From: Halorussus amylolyticus
Lineage (GTDB): Archaea; Halobacteriota; Halobacteria; Halobacteriales; Haladaptataceae
Assembly (NCBI RefSeq): GCF_004143485.2
Contig: NZ_ML974130.1
Location: 294,917-358,916 of the forward strand
Direction of reading: 5' to 3'
Length of the DNA: 64,000 nt
Shown in pieces: positions 9,482-18,905 of the stretch. Positions within the stretch are counted from its first letter, which is position 1. Every line of letters starts with the position of its first letter. The position numbers and the translations under genes were made by a program. The notes beneath the pieces were generated by a model. That model was not told where the DNA came from. It saw only the letters and a program-made list of their open reading frames with translations, and made no database searches.

Positions 9482-9547
9482 ATCCGCGACGGCGAGCGAC
9501 TTCTCTCCGATTTTTGGTCCCGCCGAAAACAATCACTGCAATCACTA

Positions 9548-10546
9548 TCAGTCGTTTCGCACCCGAAGCGTCGTCGCGTAGTAATTTCCGCCGTACTCGT
9601 AGTGACGACGCCACGCACGCGAGGCCCCCGACTCGTCGGGCGGCGACGCATCCTCGATACCGAGTCGCTCGATGAGTCGCTCGAACGACTCGGAAATCGG
9701 GTCGCGCTCGGCGTACGTGCCGCCGCTGGTCTCCTCGAGGATGTCCCGAACGTCCGGGCTCGCGTCGTCGAACGTAGCGTCGATGTGGTCGATGAGAATC
9801 TCGCGTAACTCCGACTCGGACTCGGCCACCTGCTCGGTTTCGTGGACGTAACGCCTCGTCTCGACGCTCCCCTTCTCGGCGTGTGCGCGCAACGTCTGCT
9901 TCTCGCTCAGGAACTCGGTGTCGGGTTCGACCTGCACGTACTCGAAGGGCGGGTCGGGAACGAGGTCGCTGTCGTCCGGGTCCATCGGCTCGAAGTAGAC
10001 CACGCCGCGCTCGCCCTGTGACGCGGCCGAGCGGTCGTCGTCGTTCACTATCGCTCTGATTGCGTCTTGGGCGGCCCATTCCACGACGTCGGCGTCGAGG
10101 TCGGACAGTCCTTCGTCCGGATTTTCGACCGGGTCGGCGTCCGACGGGGGTTCGTCCGTCGGTTCGAACCAGAACTCCCACCGGTCGAGCGACACGTCCT
10201 CGACGTCGGTCACCCGGACGCGATAGTACGCTCCGTCGTGTTCGACGTAGGCCGGTGTCGGCTCGGTGTCGGAGTCGTAGGGACCGATGGGCTGTGCTTC
10301 GGTCGCGAGCGTTCCCGAATCGAGTAGTTCGGCGGTCAGCGCATCGAGGTGATACCGGACGTGCAATCCTCCCCGTCTCGGTTCCCACGCGAACAGGTCG
10401 GTGAGCGTGGTGCCGCCCGCCGGACTGCTCAACAGCGAGTAGCGCGCGCCGCCGTCGGCAAGAATCGAACATCCCGGAAGCAGCGCGGTGAGGCCGACGC
10501 CAGCGAACCGAAGGGTCGTTCGACGCGAGAGTGGAGGGACCATCAT
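9548..10546 (-). CDS. Tat lipoprotein, unknown function
   Basis: A 332-residue exported lipoprotein: SRRTTLRFAG twin-arginine motif, short hydrophobic core and lipobox with Cys near residue 26 (LLPGC). The mature part is very acidic and I recognise no domain. The start has two adjacent ATG codons (10546 and 10543); a TATA-like TTTATAC about 26 nt upstream on the minus strand supports a leaderless start there. It is convergent with the phospholipase-C-like gene (66 bp between stops, containing a short T-run). Confidence 0.7.
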   Translation of the reverse strand: MMVPPLSRRTTLRFAGVGLTALLPGCSILADGGARYSLLSSPAGGTTLTDLFAWEPRRGGLHVRYHLDALTAELLDSGTLATEAQPIGPYDSDTEPTPAYVEHDGAYYRVRVTDVEDVSLDRWEFWFEPTDEPPSDADPVENPDEGLSDLDADVVEWAAQDAIRAIVNDDDRSAASQGERGVVYFEPMDPDDSDLVPDPPFEYVQVEPDTEFLSEKQTLRAHAEKGSVETRRYVHETEQVAESESELREILIDHIDATFDDASPDVRDILEETSGGTYAERDPISESFERLIERLGIEDASPPDESGASRAWRRHYEYGGNYYATTLRVRND

Positions 10547-10725
10547 CAGAAAATACTCTCGTAACGCCGTATAAATTTGTTCTTCGCTCGGACGGATAAT
10601 TTCGCGCGGAAGGTATCGTTATGGTCGTGGCCGAGTCATCCGCAGGTGATGGGATTCCAATCGCTCCGGTTCGCGAACCGAGACCGGCCGAGACCGACCG
10701 CCGAGACGCCCGAGGTGAGTCGCCG

Positions 10726-11760
10726 ATGACCGACCCCGACCGTCCGCACTCAGACCGGACCCGCCCGCGTTCGGCGCGCGCGTTCCGCGAACGCTATCCC
10801 GAATCCGAAATCGAACTCGCGTACGCGGGCATCGACACGTTTCTGAAAGCCGACAAGCGCGCGGTCGAGGACCTCGCGGACTTCGACGCGGGCGTGCTGG
10901 GCGTCCCCTACGACGGCGCGGTGAGCAACCGACCGGGCGCGAGGTACGGTCCCGGCGCGATTCGGCGGGCGAGCGCGTGGTGGGCGTACCTCTCGGGGTA
11001 CAAGGGCGGTCTGACCAACATGCAGACGGGTCGGCAGGTCGATTTCGGAAATCTCGCGCTCGCCGACTGCGGGGACGCCCCCGTGTTTCCGATGGACCGC
11101 GAGAAGACCGCCGAGAGCATCACGGCCCACGTCGCCACCATCGCCGAGCAGGCGTTTCCGGTCGTCCTCGGCGGCGACCACTACTGCACCTTCCCGGCGT
11201 TTCGGGGGTTCGCGGAAGCCACCGACCACGACACCGTGGGGTTCGTCCAAATCGACGCCCACACCGACACCGTCGCCGAGAGCGCTATTTTCGGCGACCA
11301 CTTCCACGGGTCGAGCACGAACCTCATCGCCGAATCGCCCCACACCGACTTCGAACACGTCAGCCAAGTCGGCATCCGGGGGTACGAGTCGCCCGACTTC
11401 TTCGAGTTCGCCGACGAGTCGGGACTGAATCTGTTCACCGCTCGCGACGTTCGCGACCGGGGTATCGCCGAGGTCGTTACCGATGCCGTCGATGCCGCCG
11501 CGGAAGACGCCGACGCGGTGTACGTCACCTTCGACATCGACGCCGTGGACCCGAGCGTCGCGCCCGGAACCGGAACCCCCGAACCCGGCGGTCTCTCGGC
11601 CGACCAGGCGCTCGAAACGATGGAAATTCTCGGCGGTCACGACGCGGTCGGCGCGGCCGACCTGATGGAGGTCGCGCCGCGCTACGACCCCACCGAGGGG
11701 ACCGGGCGACTCGGCGCGTACCTGCTCGTCACGCTCCTCGAACGCCAGTTCGCCGAGTGA
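10726..11760 (+). CDS. speB: Agmatinase / ureohydrolase family
   Basis: Binuclear manganese ureohydrolase of 344 residues, most likely releasing urea and putrescine from agmatine. The three metal signatures are present: GGDHYCTFPAF, QIDAHTDT and TFDIDAVDPSVAPGTGTPEPGG-type C-terminal motif. The start at 10726 is preceded by a purine-rich GAGGTGAG ribosome-binding site 7 nt upstream; the in-frame frame extends to 10621 without family similarity. Arginase and formiminoglutamase share the fold, but the short family-type N-terminus and the archaeal context favour agmatinase. Downstream is a degraded reading frame and then mutS in the opposite orientation. Confidence 0.85.
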   Translation: MTDPDRPHSDRTRPRSARAFRERYPESEIELAYAGIDTFLKADKRAVEDLADFDAGVLGVPYDGAVSNRPGARYGPGAIRRASAWWAYLSGYKGGLTNMQTGRQVDFGNLALADCGDAPVFPMDREKTAESITAHVATIAEQAFPVVLGGDHYCTFPAFRGFAEATDHDTVGFVQIDAHTDTVAESAIFGDHFHGSSTNLIAESPHTDFEHVSQVGIRGYESPDFFEFADESGLNLFTARDVRDRGIAEVVTDAVDAAAEDADAVYVTFDIDAVDPSVAPGTGTPEPGGLSADQALETMEILGGHDAVGAADLMEVAPRYDPTEGTGRLGAYLLVTLLERQFAE

Positions 11761-11788
11761 GGGGCTTCGATTCGCATCCTCTGAGTGA

Positions 11789-11983
11789 CGCTCGCGGTCG
11801 GTCGTCGCCCGCGGTACGGTCGCGCTGGTCGAGGACGCCGCGCGAAAGCGCGGCGTCCTCGAACGGTTCATGGCGAAGTTCGCGCCTCACCTGACCGTCG
11901 GCGAGGATTACGAGGAGATGTCCGAGGAGTCAATCGACCGGACCGCGGTGTACCGACTCGACGCGGTCGAAGAATCGGATTGA
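11789..11983 (+). pseudogene. C-terminal remnant of a pyridoxamine-phosphate-oxidase-like flavin-binding protein
   Basis: Reading the frame that ends at the TGA 11981-11983 gives 64 residues including SVVARGTVALVEDAARKRG, then FMAKFAP and RTAVYRLDAVEE. These match the C-terminal half of small flavin-nucleotide-binding proteins of the pyridoxamine 5'-phosphate oxidase superfamily. There is an in-frame stop at 11786-11788 and no start codon or N-terminal half upstream, so this is a truncated relic left between the agmatinase gene and mutS. A perfect 15-bp hairpin with a GAAA loop (11829-11862) lies inside it. Confidence 0.55.
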
Positions 11984-12019
11984 TTCCGAGCCTCACCGGG
12001 ACCGCACTCTCCTCCTCGG

Positions 12020-12057
12020 CGAGCGATTGCGGGCGACTCGTCGCCCGCAATCGCTCG
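12020..12057. repeat. Perfect 17-bp hairpin between the remnant and mutS
   Basis: The arms CGAGCGATTGCGGGCGA and its exact complement are separated by a CTCG loop. It ends 20 bp beyond the mutS stop codon (minus strand), so it could act in 3'-end formation for mutS, although there is no T-run. The sequence is unlike the other long hairpins in the window. Confidence 0.6.
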
Positions 12058-12077
12058 GTCGTCTACTGCCGGAACGC

Positions 12078-14780
12078 TCACTCGTCCAATCGCTCCTGCC
12101 ACGCCTGCACCTGATTCATGAGTTCGACGGGCGAGGTGCCGGTCAGGTCGGTGTCCCTGAGTTCGTCCAACACGGCTTCGGTTTCGGGGTCGAGCGAATT
12201 CGCGTCGTCCAAGTCGTCGGCTTCGGCGTCGTCCTCGGCTCCGTCGCTCGCACGTCCGAACTGCCCCGATTCGAGGTCGAAGACGACCTGCTGAGTCCCG
12301 CCTTCACTGCCACGTTCGCCGTGGCCACCTCGAACGTCGATGGCCTTGTCCTCCCGAAGCCTTCGAAGCACGTCGCGCGAGCGTTCGACCACCGGTTGGG
12401 GAACCCCCGCCAAGTCCGCGACGTGAACCCCGTACGAGCGGTCGGTGGGACCGTCCTCGACGGTTCGGAGGAACGTCACGTCGCCGTCCGATTCGTCCGC
12501 CGAGACGTGGACGTTTCGGACGCCCGGAAGTCTGTCGGCGAGACCCGTGAGTTCGTGGTAGTGAGTCGCGAACAGGGTCTTCGCCTCGATTTCGTTGGCG
12601 ATGTACTCGGTCGCGGCCCACGCGATGGAGATGCCGTCATAGGTCGCGGTGCCACGGCCCACCTCGTCGAGAATCACGAGCGACTCGTCGGTGGCGGAGT
12701 GGAGAATGTTGCTGAGTTCCTGCATCTCGACCATGAACGTCGAGCGCCCCTGTGCGAGTTCGTCGAGCGCGCCGACACGCGTGTAGATGCCGTCCACGAC
12801 GCCGATTTCGGCGTCGCTCGCGGGGACGAAGCTCCCGACTTGGGCGAGCAGGGTGATGAGCGCGGCCTGTCGCATGTACGTCGATTTCCCGGACATGTTC
12901 GGCCCCGTGACGACCAGAAACTGCCGGTCGTCGTCCATCCGGAGGTCGTTGGGCACGAACTCGGTGGTTCGCTCGACCACGGGGTGTCTGCCCGCCTCGA
13001 TTCGCACGTCGCCCGATTCGGAGAGGTCGGGACGGACCCAGTCGTTCTCGACGGCGTGGACCGCGAGCGAGGCGAGCGCGTCGAGTTCCGCGAGGGTGCG
13101 GCCGACCGACTGGAGGAGGTCGGCGTGGCCCGCGACGGTCTCGCGCAACTCCGAGAACAGTTCGTATTCGAGGTCGCCCCGGCGCTCTTCGAGTCTGAGG
13201 ATTTCGCGCTCGCGTTCGGCGAGTTCGTCGGTGGTGTACCGCTCGGAGTTTTTCAGGCTCTTGATGCGGTCGTAGCTCTCGGGCACCTTTCCGGTGTCGG
13301 ACTTCCCGACCTGAATGTAGTAGCCGTCGGTCTTGTTGCGGTCCACTTGGAGGTGGGCGATACCGTGTTCGCGCTTCTCGCGGTCGGGGAGCGTTTCGAG
13401 CCATGATTTGGCCTCGTCGTGACTCTCGATGAGGCCGTCGAGTTCGTCGTCGTGACCCCGTCGGAACAGGCCGCCCTCGGTCACGGTTCCCGGCGGGTCG
13501 GCGACGATGGCGTCGAGGTCCTCGAGGAGCGCGGCCGCGCGCTCGCGGTCGGGCCGACCCGCGATGTCCGAGAGGGGCGAACTCGACAGCGCGGGGTCGG
13601 CGGCGATTGCGTCGGCGACCTCCGGCAGGAGTTCGAGCGTCTCGCGGACCCGGAGGAGGTCGCGGGCGTCCGCGCTCCCGTGGGCCGCCTTGCTCGCGAG
13701 TCGTTCGAGGTCGTAGGCCGAACTCAGCGTCTCGCGGACGCCCTCGCGAGCGAGGGCGGAGTCGGCGAACGCGGCGACCGCGTCCCCGCGCTCGCGGAGG
13801 GTTTCGAGGTCTCGACGCGGGCGCTGGAGCCACTCCTTCAGGAGTCGCTTGCCGGGACTCGTCGCGGTGTGGTCGATGGTCGCGAACAGCGACCCCTCGC
13901 GGTCGCCCTGCATCGTCTCGGCGAGTTCGAGGTTGCGCTGGGTCGTGGCGTCGAGTTCGACGTGGTCGTCGCCCCGGTATCGCCGGAGGCGAGTCATCGA
14001 GGATTTGACCCCGGTGCCGGTCTCCTCGACGTAGGAGAGAAGCGCCCCCGCCGCCCGGATTTCGGGCTTCTCGTCCGCCTCCAATCCGAGGCTGTCGAGG
14101 GTCTCGCCCCCGAACTGCTGTTTCGTCGTGTGGGTCGCCCGGCCCGGCGCGAACGCGTCGGCGCGGTGGATGGAGAGCGTCGCGTCGGTGCGCTCGCGGA
14201 GTCGGTCGAGGAAGGCGTCGTCGTTCCGGAGTTCGGGACCCGGGAGGACCTCGGCGGGCGCGAACCGGTAGAGTTCGGTGAACGCGCGGTTCGCGGCGTC
14301 TTCGGGGTCGGCCCCCGACGCGGTCGTGACGAGGAATCGCCCGGTCGTCACGTCGGCGAACGCGAGCCCGTACTCGTCGTCGGCGACCCGGACGATGGCG
14401 CAGAGATACTGGGCGTCGGCGTCGGTGGTTTCGAGCAGGGTTCCGGGCGTCACGACTCGCGTAATCTCGCGGGCGTGGCCGTCGGCGGTCTCGTGCTGGT
14501 CGGCGATTGCCACCCGGTAGCCCCGCTCGACGAGTCCCTTGAGGTGGGGCGTGAGTTTGTCCACCGGGACGCCCGCCATCGCGTAGTTCGAGCCGTGAGA
14601 CGACTTCTGAGAGACGTTCAAATCGAGGATGTCGGCGACCTCCTCGGCGTCGTCGCCGAAGAACTCGTAGAAGTCGCCGACCTGCATCACGAGGTAGTCG
14701 GCGTCGGTCTCGGCCTTGAGCGAGAGGAACTCCCCGACGATGCCGCCGACGGCGGCGTCAGAATCGGGCACGGGGACCAC
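12078..14780 (-). CDS. mutS: DNA mismatch repair protein MutS
   Basis: Mismatch-recognition ATPase of 900 residues, full length for MutS1. The mismatch-binding motif MQVGDFYEFF (Phe-x-Glu) is near residue 40. The ATPase has Walker A GPNMSGKST near residues 626-634, the Walker B/signature region DEVGRGTATYDG and the FATHYHELT helix. The C-terminus has a disordered acidic stretch and then a small helical tail (about residues 860-900). The likely start is the GTG at 14780; the ATG at 14808 is in a different frame. Together with mutL it makes a complete MutS-MutL pair, here separated by 4 kb. Confidence 0.95.
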   Translation of the reverse strand: MVPVPDSDAAVGGIVGEFLSLKAETDADYLVMQVGDFYEFFGDDAEEVADILDLNVSQKSSHGSNYAMAGVPVDKLTPHLKGLVERGYRVAIADQHETADGHAREITRVVTPGTLLETTDADAQYLCAIVRVADDEYGLAFADVTTGRFLVTTASGADPEDAANRAFTELYRFAPAEVLPGPELRNDDAFLDRLRERTDATLSIHRADAFAPGRATHTTKQQFGGETLDSLGLEADEKPEIRAAGALLSYVEETGTGVKSSMTRLRRYRGDDHVELDATTQRNLELAETMQGDREGSLFATIDHTATSPGKRLLKEWLQRPRRDLETLRERGDAVAAFADSALAREGVRETLSSAYDLERLASKAAHGSADARDLLRVRETLELLPEVADAIAADPALSSSPLSDIAGRPDRERAAALLEDLDAIVADPPGTVTEGGLFRRGHDDELDGLIESHDEAKSWLETLPDREKREHGIAHLQVDRNKTDGYYIQVGKSDTGKVPESYDRIKSLKNSERYTTDELAEREREILRLEERRGDLEYELFSELRETVAGHADLLQSVGRTLAELDALASLAVHAVENDWVRPDLSESGDVRIEAGRHPVVERTTEFVPNDLRMDDDRQFLVVTGPNMSGKSTYMRQAALITLLAQVGSFVPASDAEIGVVDGIYTRVGALDELAQGRSTFMVEMQELSNILHSATDESLVILDEVGRGTATYDGISIAWAATEYIANEIEAKTLFATHYHELTGLADRLPGVRNVHVSADESDGDVTFLRTVEDGPTDRSYGVHVADLAGVPQPVVERSRDVLRRLREDKAIDVRGGHGERGSEGGTQQVVFDLESGQFGRASDGAEDDAEADDLDDANSLDPETEAVLDELRDTDLTGTSPVELMNQVQAWQERLDE

Positions 14781-14878
14781 CTCCGGGGCGAGGATGTCGC
14801 GCGGTCATAGTCGAATCGGAGGCGCGAGCGCGACTAAAACGATGCGGGTTCGACGTGGCGTTGTCCGGGTTCGACGCG

Positions 14879-14914
14879 GTCCGGGCGCGGTCGCTCACGC
14901 GACCGCGCCCGGAC
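14879..14914. repeat. Perfect 16-bp hairpin between mutS and trpB
   Basis: GTCCGGGCGCGGTCGC and its exact complement flank a TCAC loop. It lies in the divergent region between mutS (minus) and trpB (plus), about 100 bp upstream of mutS. No T-run follows. It could be a regulatory or passive structure; nothing in the sequence decides. Confidence 0.6.
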
Positions 14915-15010
14915 GGCGTTCGGCGTTCCGCCGACGGTTTCTCGACTGAAAAATGTCGAGCGACGACCCCGAGGAGAAATCGAGAGCGACGCTCCGAGAT
15001 TGCTCGAACA

Positions 15011-15018
15011 TTTATATG
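15011..15018 (+). promoter_or_regulatory. TATA box of trpB
   Basis: TTTATATG lies 26 nt (centre) before the ATG at 15040. This spacing places transcription start at the start codon and decides between this ATG and an in-frame one at 14953. Confidence 0.65.
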
Positions 15019-15039
15019 CGAGCGCGGGAATCGAAACCT

Positions 15040-16206
15040 ATGCCGGACGGCAACGACTCACAATTCGGCGATTTCGGCGGGCGTCACGTGCCCGAACCGC
15101 TCGAAGAACCCCTCGAACAGCTCGCACAGGCGTTCGACGCGATTCACGACACCGACGACTTTCGGGGCAGATTCCGGAGTCTCCTCCGGGATTTCGCGGG
15201 ACGACCCACGCCGGTCTTCCGCGCCGAGCGACTCTCGGCGGAGTTCGGCGCGCAGATTTACCTCAAACGCGAGGACCTGCTCCACGGCGGCGCGCACAAA
15301 ATCAACAACTGCCTCGGTCAGGCCCTGCTCGCCGAGGAGGCCGGAAAGACCCGCCTCATCGCGGAGACGGGCGCGGGCCAGCACGGAGTCGCCACCGCGA
15401 TGGTCGGCGCGCTGTTGGACCTCGACACCGAGATTTACATGGGCCAAAAGGACGCCGACCGCCAGCAGATGAACGTCTTCCGGATGCGACTCATGGGCGC
15501 GGAGGTCAACGAAGTCACTCGGGGCGGGTCGGGACTCGCCGACGCGGTGGACGCCGCACTCGAAGACTTCGCCGCGAATATGGACGACACCCACTACCTC
15601 GTGGGGTCGGCGGTCGGCCCGGACCCCTTCCCGCGGATGGTCCGGGAGTTCCAGTCGGTCATCGGACGGGAGGCTCGCGACCAGATTCGCGAGCAGGCCG
15701 GGCAACTGCCCGACGCCGCCGTCGCGTGCGTCGGCGGCGGGTCGAACGCCATCGGCCTGTTTCACGCCTTCCGCGACGACGACGTGAAATTCTACGGCGC
15801 GGAGGGCGGCGGCGAAGGCGAGGGGTCCGGTAAACACGCCGCGCCCCTCTCGGACGGCGAGGAGGGTGTGATGCACGGCATGAAGACCCGGACGCTCGAT
15901 GAGGACACCGAAGTTCACTCTGTGTCGGCGGGACTGGACTACCCCGCGGTCGGCCCGGAACACGCGATGTTCCGAGCGGTCGGTCGGTGCGACTACCGGG
16001 CGGTCGAAGACGACGCCGCGCTCGACGCGTTCCGAACCCTCTCGGAGACCGAGGGCATCATTCCGGCGCTCGAATCGAGCCACGCGGTCGCGCTCGCGAA
16101 GGAAATCGCGGCCGACATGGACGAAGACGACGTGATTCTCGTGAATCTGAGCGGCCGGGGCGACAAGGACATGGCGCAGGCCGCCGAGATGTTCGACCTC
16201 TCCTGA
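15040..16206 (+). CDS. trpB: Tryptophan synthase beta chain
   Basis: PLP enzyme that condenses indole with serine to tryptophan. The 388 residues fit a TrpB1-type subunit: FGDFGGRHVPE at the N-terminus, the Schiff-base lysine in GGAHKINN (Lys87), ETGAGQHGVATA, the phosphate-binding CVGGGSNAIG and the EGGG...GKHAAPL region. The ATG at 15040 is chosen from the TATA box 26 nt upstream. Neither trpA nor trpC lies beside it, so this is either a separately located chain or a second copy. Confidence 0.92.
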   Translation: MPDGNDSQFGDFGGRHVPEPLEEPLEQLAQAFDAIHDTDDFRGRFRSLLRDFAGRPTPVFRAERLSAEFGAQIYLKREDLLHGGAHKINNCLGQALLAEEAGKTRLIAETGAGQHGVATAMVGALLDLDTEIYMGQKDADRQQMNVFRMRLMGAEVNEVTRGGSGLADAVDAALEDFAANMDDTHYLVGSAVGPDPFPRMVREFQSVIGREARDQIREQAGQLPDAAVACVGGGSNAIGLFHAFRDDDVKFYGAEGGGEGEGSGKHAAPLSDGEEGVMHGMKTRTLDEDTEVHSVSAGLDYPAVGPEHAMFRAVGRCDYRAVEDDAALDAFRTLSETEGIIPALESSHAVALAKEIAADMDEDDVILVNLSGRGDKDMAQAAEMFDLS

Positions 16207-16239
16207 GGGGTCGAATCGCACTAAGGAGTCGAATCGCGG

Positions 16240-16734
16240 TCAGAACTCGTCGAGCGCGACGTTCTCGCCCTGATACGACCCGTCGTAGGTGCCGTCGTGG
16301 TCGGCCTCAGCGAGCACGATTTGGGCGATTCGCGCGCCCGTCTCGATTTCGATGTCGTGGTGAACTTCGAGCAGGCCTTCGCCTTTCCCCTCGTAGCCCG
16401 CGTCCCAAACTGCGGTGTTCAGCATGCAGGAGTTCCGGAGGAGCGACGACCGCGGGTAGATGTAGCCGACGTGTCCCTCGGGAATCCGGACGGTCTCGGC
16501 GTACTGGACGACGTAGCCGCCGGGCGTGAGGTAGTAGGCTTCGGGCGCGTCGTCGGCGACCTGCCGGGTTTCGAGTTCCTGTCTCTCGCCGATTTCTTTG
16601 CCGTCGCACGCGATGCGTCCGGGTTCGCGTTGCTCGTACACGCCCGCGAGCGTGAGGTCTACGCCGTTGGGCTGGATTTGTTCGTCGGTCGTTTCCCCGA
16701 TGTGTTCGGCCACGAAAGAGCCGCTTTTGAACAT
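16240..16734 (-). CDS. dcd: dCTP deaminase / dUTPase family nucleotide-cleaning enzyme
   Basis: Trimeric enzyme that keeps dUTP out of DNA and supplies dUMP. The 164-residue protein has the family features IQPNGVDLTL, YIYPRSSLLRNS and AVWDAGYEGKGEGLLEV with a Glu at the deaminase catalytic position. Sequence alone does not decide between dCTP deaminase, dUTPase or a bifunctional enzyme. The start MFKSGSFVAEH at 16734 is supported by a TATA-like GATATAC about 29 nt upstream; an earlier in-frame ATG (16821) would put the promoter inside the gene. It is convergent with trpB, with 33 bp between stops. Confidence 0.85.
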   Translation of the reverse strand: MFKSGSFVAEHIGETTDEQIQPNGVDLTLAGVYEQREPGRIACDGKEIGERQELETRQVADDAPEAYYLTPGGYVVQYAETVRIPEGHVGYIYPRSSLLRNSCMLNTAVWDAGYEGKGEGLLEVHHDIEIETGARIAQIVLAEADHDGTYDGSYQGENVALDEF

Positions 16735-16868
16735 GTAGGTGGCGTCCGGCGCGGGACGTATATCGGTGCCGAACTCCGGTGGTCCGTGAGAGTCGTCCCC
16801 GGTTCGCGTAAGAATTGCCACCGGGCGCGTAGATTTACAATGGTCGTTATGAACAGAAACACGCGGGA

Positions 16869-16874
16869 TTTATA
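16869..16874 (+). promoter_or_regulatory. TATA box of the aconitase gene
   Basis: TTTATA in an AT-rich patch lies about 30 nt before the ATG at 16902, consistent with a transcript with a very short or no leader. Confidence 0.6.
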
Positions 16875-16901
16875 CCCGAGGAGGGGCGATATTCGTGTGT
16901 T

Positions 16902-18878
16902 ATGGGACAAACGCTAACGGAGAAAATACTCGAAGACCACCTCGTCGAAGGTGAACTCGAAACCGGCGAGGAAATCGGAATCGAGATCGACCAGGTCCTC
17001 ACGCAGGACACGACGGGAACGCTCGTCTGGCTTCAGTTCGAAGCCCTCGACCTCGACGACGTACAGACCGAACTCGCGGCGCAGTACTGCGACCACCAGA
17101 CCTACCAGTTCGACTTCAAGAACACCGACGACCACCGCTTCCTGCGGTCGGCCGCCGGTACGTTCGGCGCGCACTTCTCCCGGCCCGGCAACGGTATCTG
17201 CCACAACGTCCACAAGGAGAACTTCGCCGCGCCCGGCAAGACGATGCTCGGCTCGGACTCCCACACGCCGACCCCCGGTGGACTGGGCGAACTCGCGATT
17301 GGCTCGGGCGGTCTCGACGTGGCGGTCGCCATGGGCGGCGGCCCCTACTACATCGAGATGCCCGAAGTCGTCAACGTCCGACTCGAAGGCGAACTCCCCG
17401 ACTGGGCGACCGCCAAGGACGTCATCCTCGAACTCCTCCGACGCCTCTCGGTGAAGGGCGGCGTCGGCAAGGTGCTCGAATACACCGGTCCGGGCGTCGA
17501 GACGCTCACCGTGCCCGAGCGCACGACCATCACCAACATGGGGACCGAACTCGGCGCGACCACGTCCATCTTCCCGACCGACGAGGAGACCGAGGACTAC
17601 CTCTCGCGGCTCGGCCGCGAGGACGAGTACGTCGAAATCGGCCCGGACGAGGACGCCGAGTACGCCGACGAAATCGTCGTGGACCTCTCGGACCTCGAAC
17701 CGCTCATCGCACAGCCGTCGATGCCCGACAACGTCGTCCCGGTCAGCGAAGTCGCGGGCACTGAGGTCGACCAGTGCATCATCGGCTCCTGCACCAACGG
17801 CGCGTACGAGGACATCCTCCCGGCCGCGAAGATGCTCGAAGGCCGCGAAATCAACAAGACGACCGACCTCATCGTCGCGCCCGGTAGCAAGCAGGCGTCC
17901 GAACTCCTCGCCCGCGAGGGCTGGGTCGCCGAGATGATGGCGGCTGGCGTCAACTTCTCGGAGGCCACGTGCGGTGCCTGCATCGGCATCGGTCACGTTC
18001 CGGCCAGCGACTCCGTCTCGCTCCGGACGTTCAACCGCAATTTCGAGGGTCGCTCCGGCATCGAGGACGACTCTGTCTACCTCTGCTCGCCGGAAGTCGC
18101 GACCGCGGCCGCCCTCAAGGGCGAAATCGTGGACCCGCGCGACCTCGCCGACGAACTCGGCGACCTCGAAGCGCCCGGTCTGGAGATGCCCGAGAAGTAC
18201 GACGGGAGCAAGGCCGACCTCATCAGCCCCGACGAGGCACCCGACGACGGTCTCATCAAGGGACCGAACATCGGCGACGTGCCGCTGAAGGACGAACTCG
18301 ACTCCCATCTCGCGGGGCCGACCCTGCTGAAGATGGAAGACAACATCACGACCGACCACATCATCCCTGCCACGCAGGACATCCTGATGTACCGGTCGAA
18401 CATCCCGAAGCTCTCGGAGTTCACGCTCTCGCGCGTGGACGACGAGTTCGCCCAGCGCGCGCTCGACGCCGACGGCGGCTTCCTCGTCGCTGGCGAGAAC
18501 TACGGACAGGGTAGTTCGCGCGAACACGCCGCGCTGTGCCCGATGTACCTCGGTGTGGAGGGCGTCCTCGCACAGAGTTTCGCCCGCATCCACAAGGCGA
18601 ACCTCTTCAACTTCGGTCTCATCCCGCTCGAAATCGACGAGGAGACCTACGAGAAGATAGACGAAGGCGACGACGTCGAAATCGTGGACGACGTGGCCGA
18701 AGCGGTCCGCTCCGGTCAGGAAGAGTTCACGGTGCGCGTCAACGACGACTGGGAGGCGACGGCCCACCTCGACGCCTCCGCGCGCGAACGCGAGATTCTG
18801 GCGGACGGCGGCAAGCTTTCGCACACGAAAAAGCAGGCCGAGTCCGGCGGCGACTCGCCCGCGCCCGCGGACGACTGA
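16902..18878 (+). CDS. acn: Aconitate hydratase
   Basis: Iron-sulfur enzyme of the TCA cycle that interconverts citrate and isocitrate. The 658-residue single chain has the 4Fe-4S ligands Cys297 (IGSCTNG), Cys357 and Cys360 (CGACIGIGH), an early GSDSHTPTPGG loop and the C-terminal swivel domain with NYGQGSSREHAAL. The length fits the compact archaeal/bacterial aconitase type rather than the ~900-residue AcnA. A T-rich tract (18891-18905) directly after the stop codon probably terminates transcription. Confidence 0.93.
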   Translation: MGQTLTEKILEDHLVEGELETGEEIGIEIDQVLTQDTTGTLVWLQFEALDLDDVQTELAAQYCDHQTYQFDFKNTDDHRFLRSAAGTFGAHFSRPGNGICHNVHKENFAAPGKTMLGSDSHTPTPGGLGELAIGSGGLDVAVAMGGGPYYIEMPEVVNVRLEGELPDWATAKDVILELLRRLSVKGGVGKVLEYTGPGVETLTVPERTTITNMGTELGATTSIFPTDEETEDYLSRLGREDEYVEIGPDEDAEYADEIVVDLSDLEPLIAQPSMPDNVVPVSEVAGTEVDQCIIGSCTNGAYEDILPAAKMLEGREINKTTDLIVAPGSKQASELLAREGWVAEMMAAGVNFSEATCGACIGIGHVPASDSVSLRTFNRNFEGRSGIEDDSVYLCSPEVATAAALKGEIVDPRDLADELGDLEAPGLEMPEKYDGSKADLISPDEAPDDGLIKGPNIGDVPLKDELDSHLAGPTLLKMEDNITTDHIIPATQDILMYRSNIPKLSEFTLSRVDDEFAQRALDADGGFLVAGENYGQGSSREHAALCPMYLGVEGVLAQSFARIHKANLFNFGLIPLEIDEETYEKIDEGDDVEIVDDVAEAVRSGQEEFTVRVNDDWEATAHLDASAREREILADGGKLSHTKKQAESGGDSPAPADD

Positions 18879-18890
18879 AGTTACGAATCC

Positions 18891-18905
18891 GTTTTCTTTC
18901 TTTTT
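18891..18905 (+). terminator. T-rich terminator after acn
   Basis: GTTTTCTTTCTTTTT begins 13 bp after the aconitase stop. Archaeal termination commonly needs only such oligo-T tracts. Confidence 0.55.
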
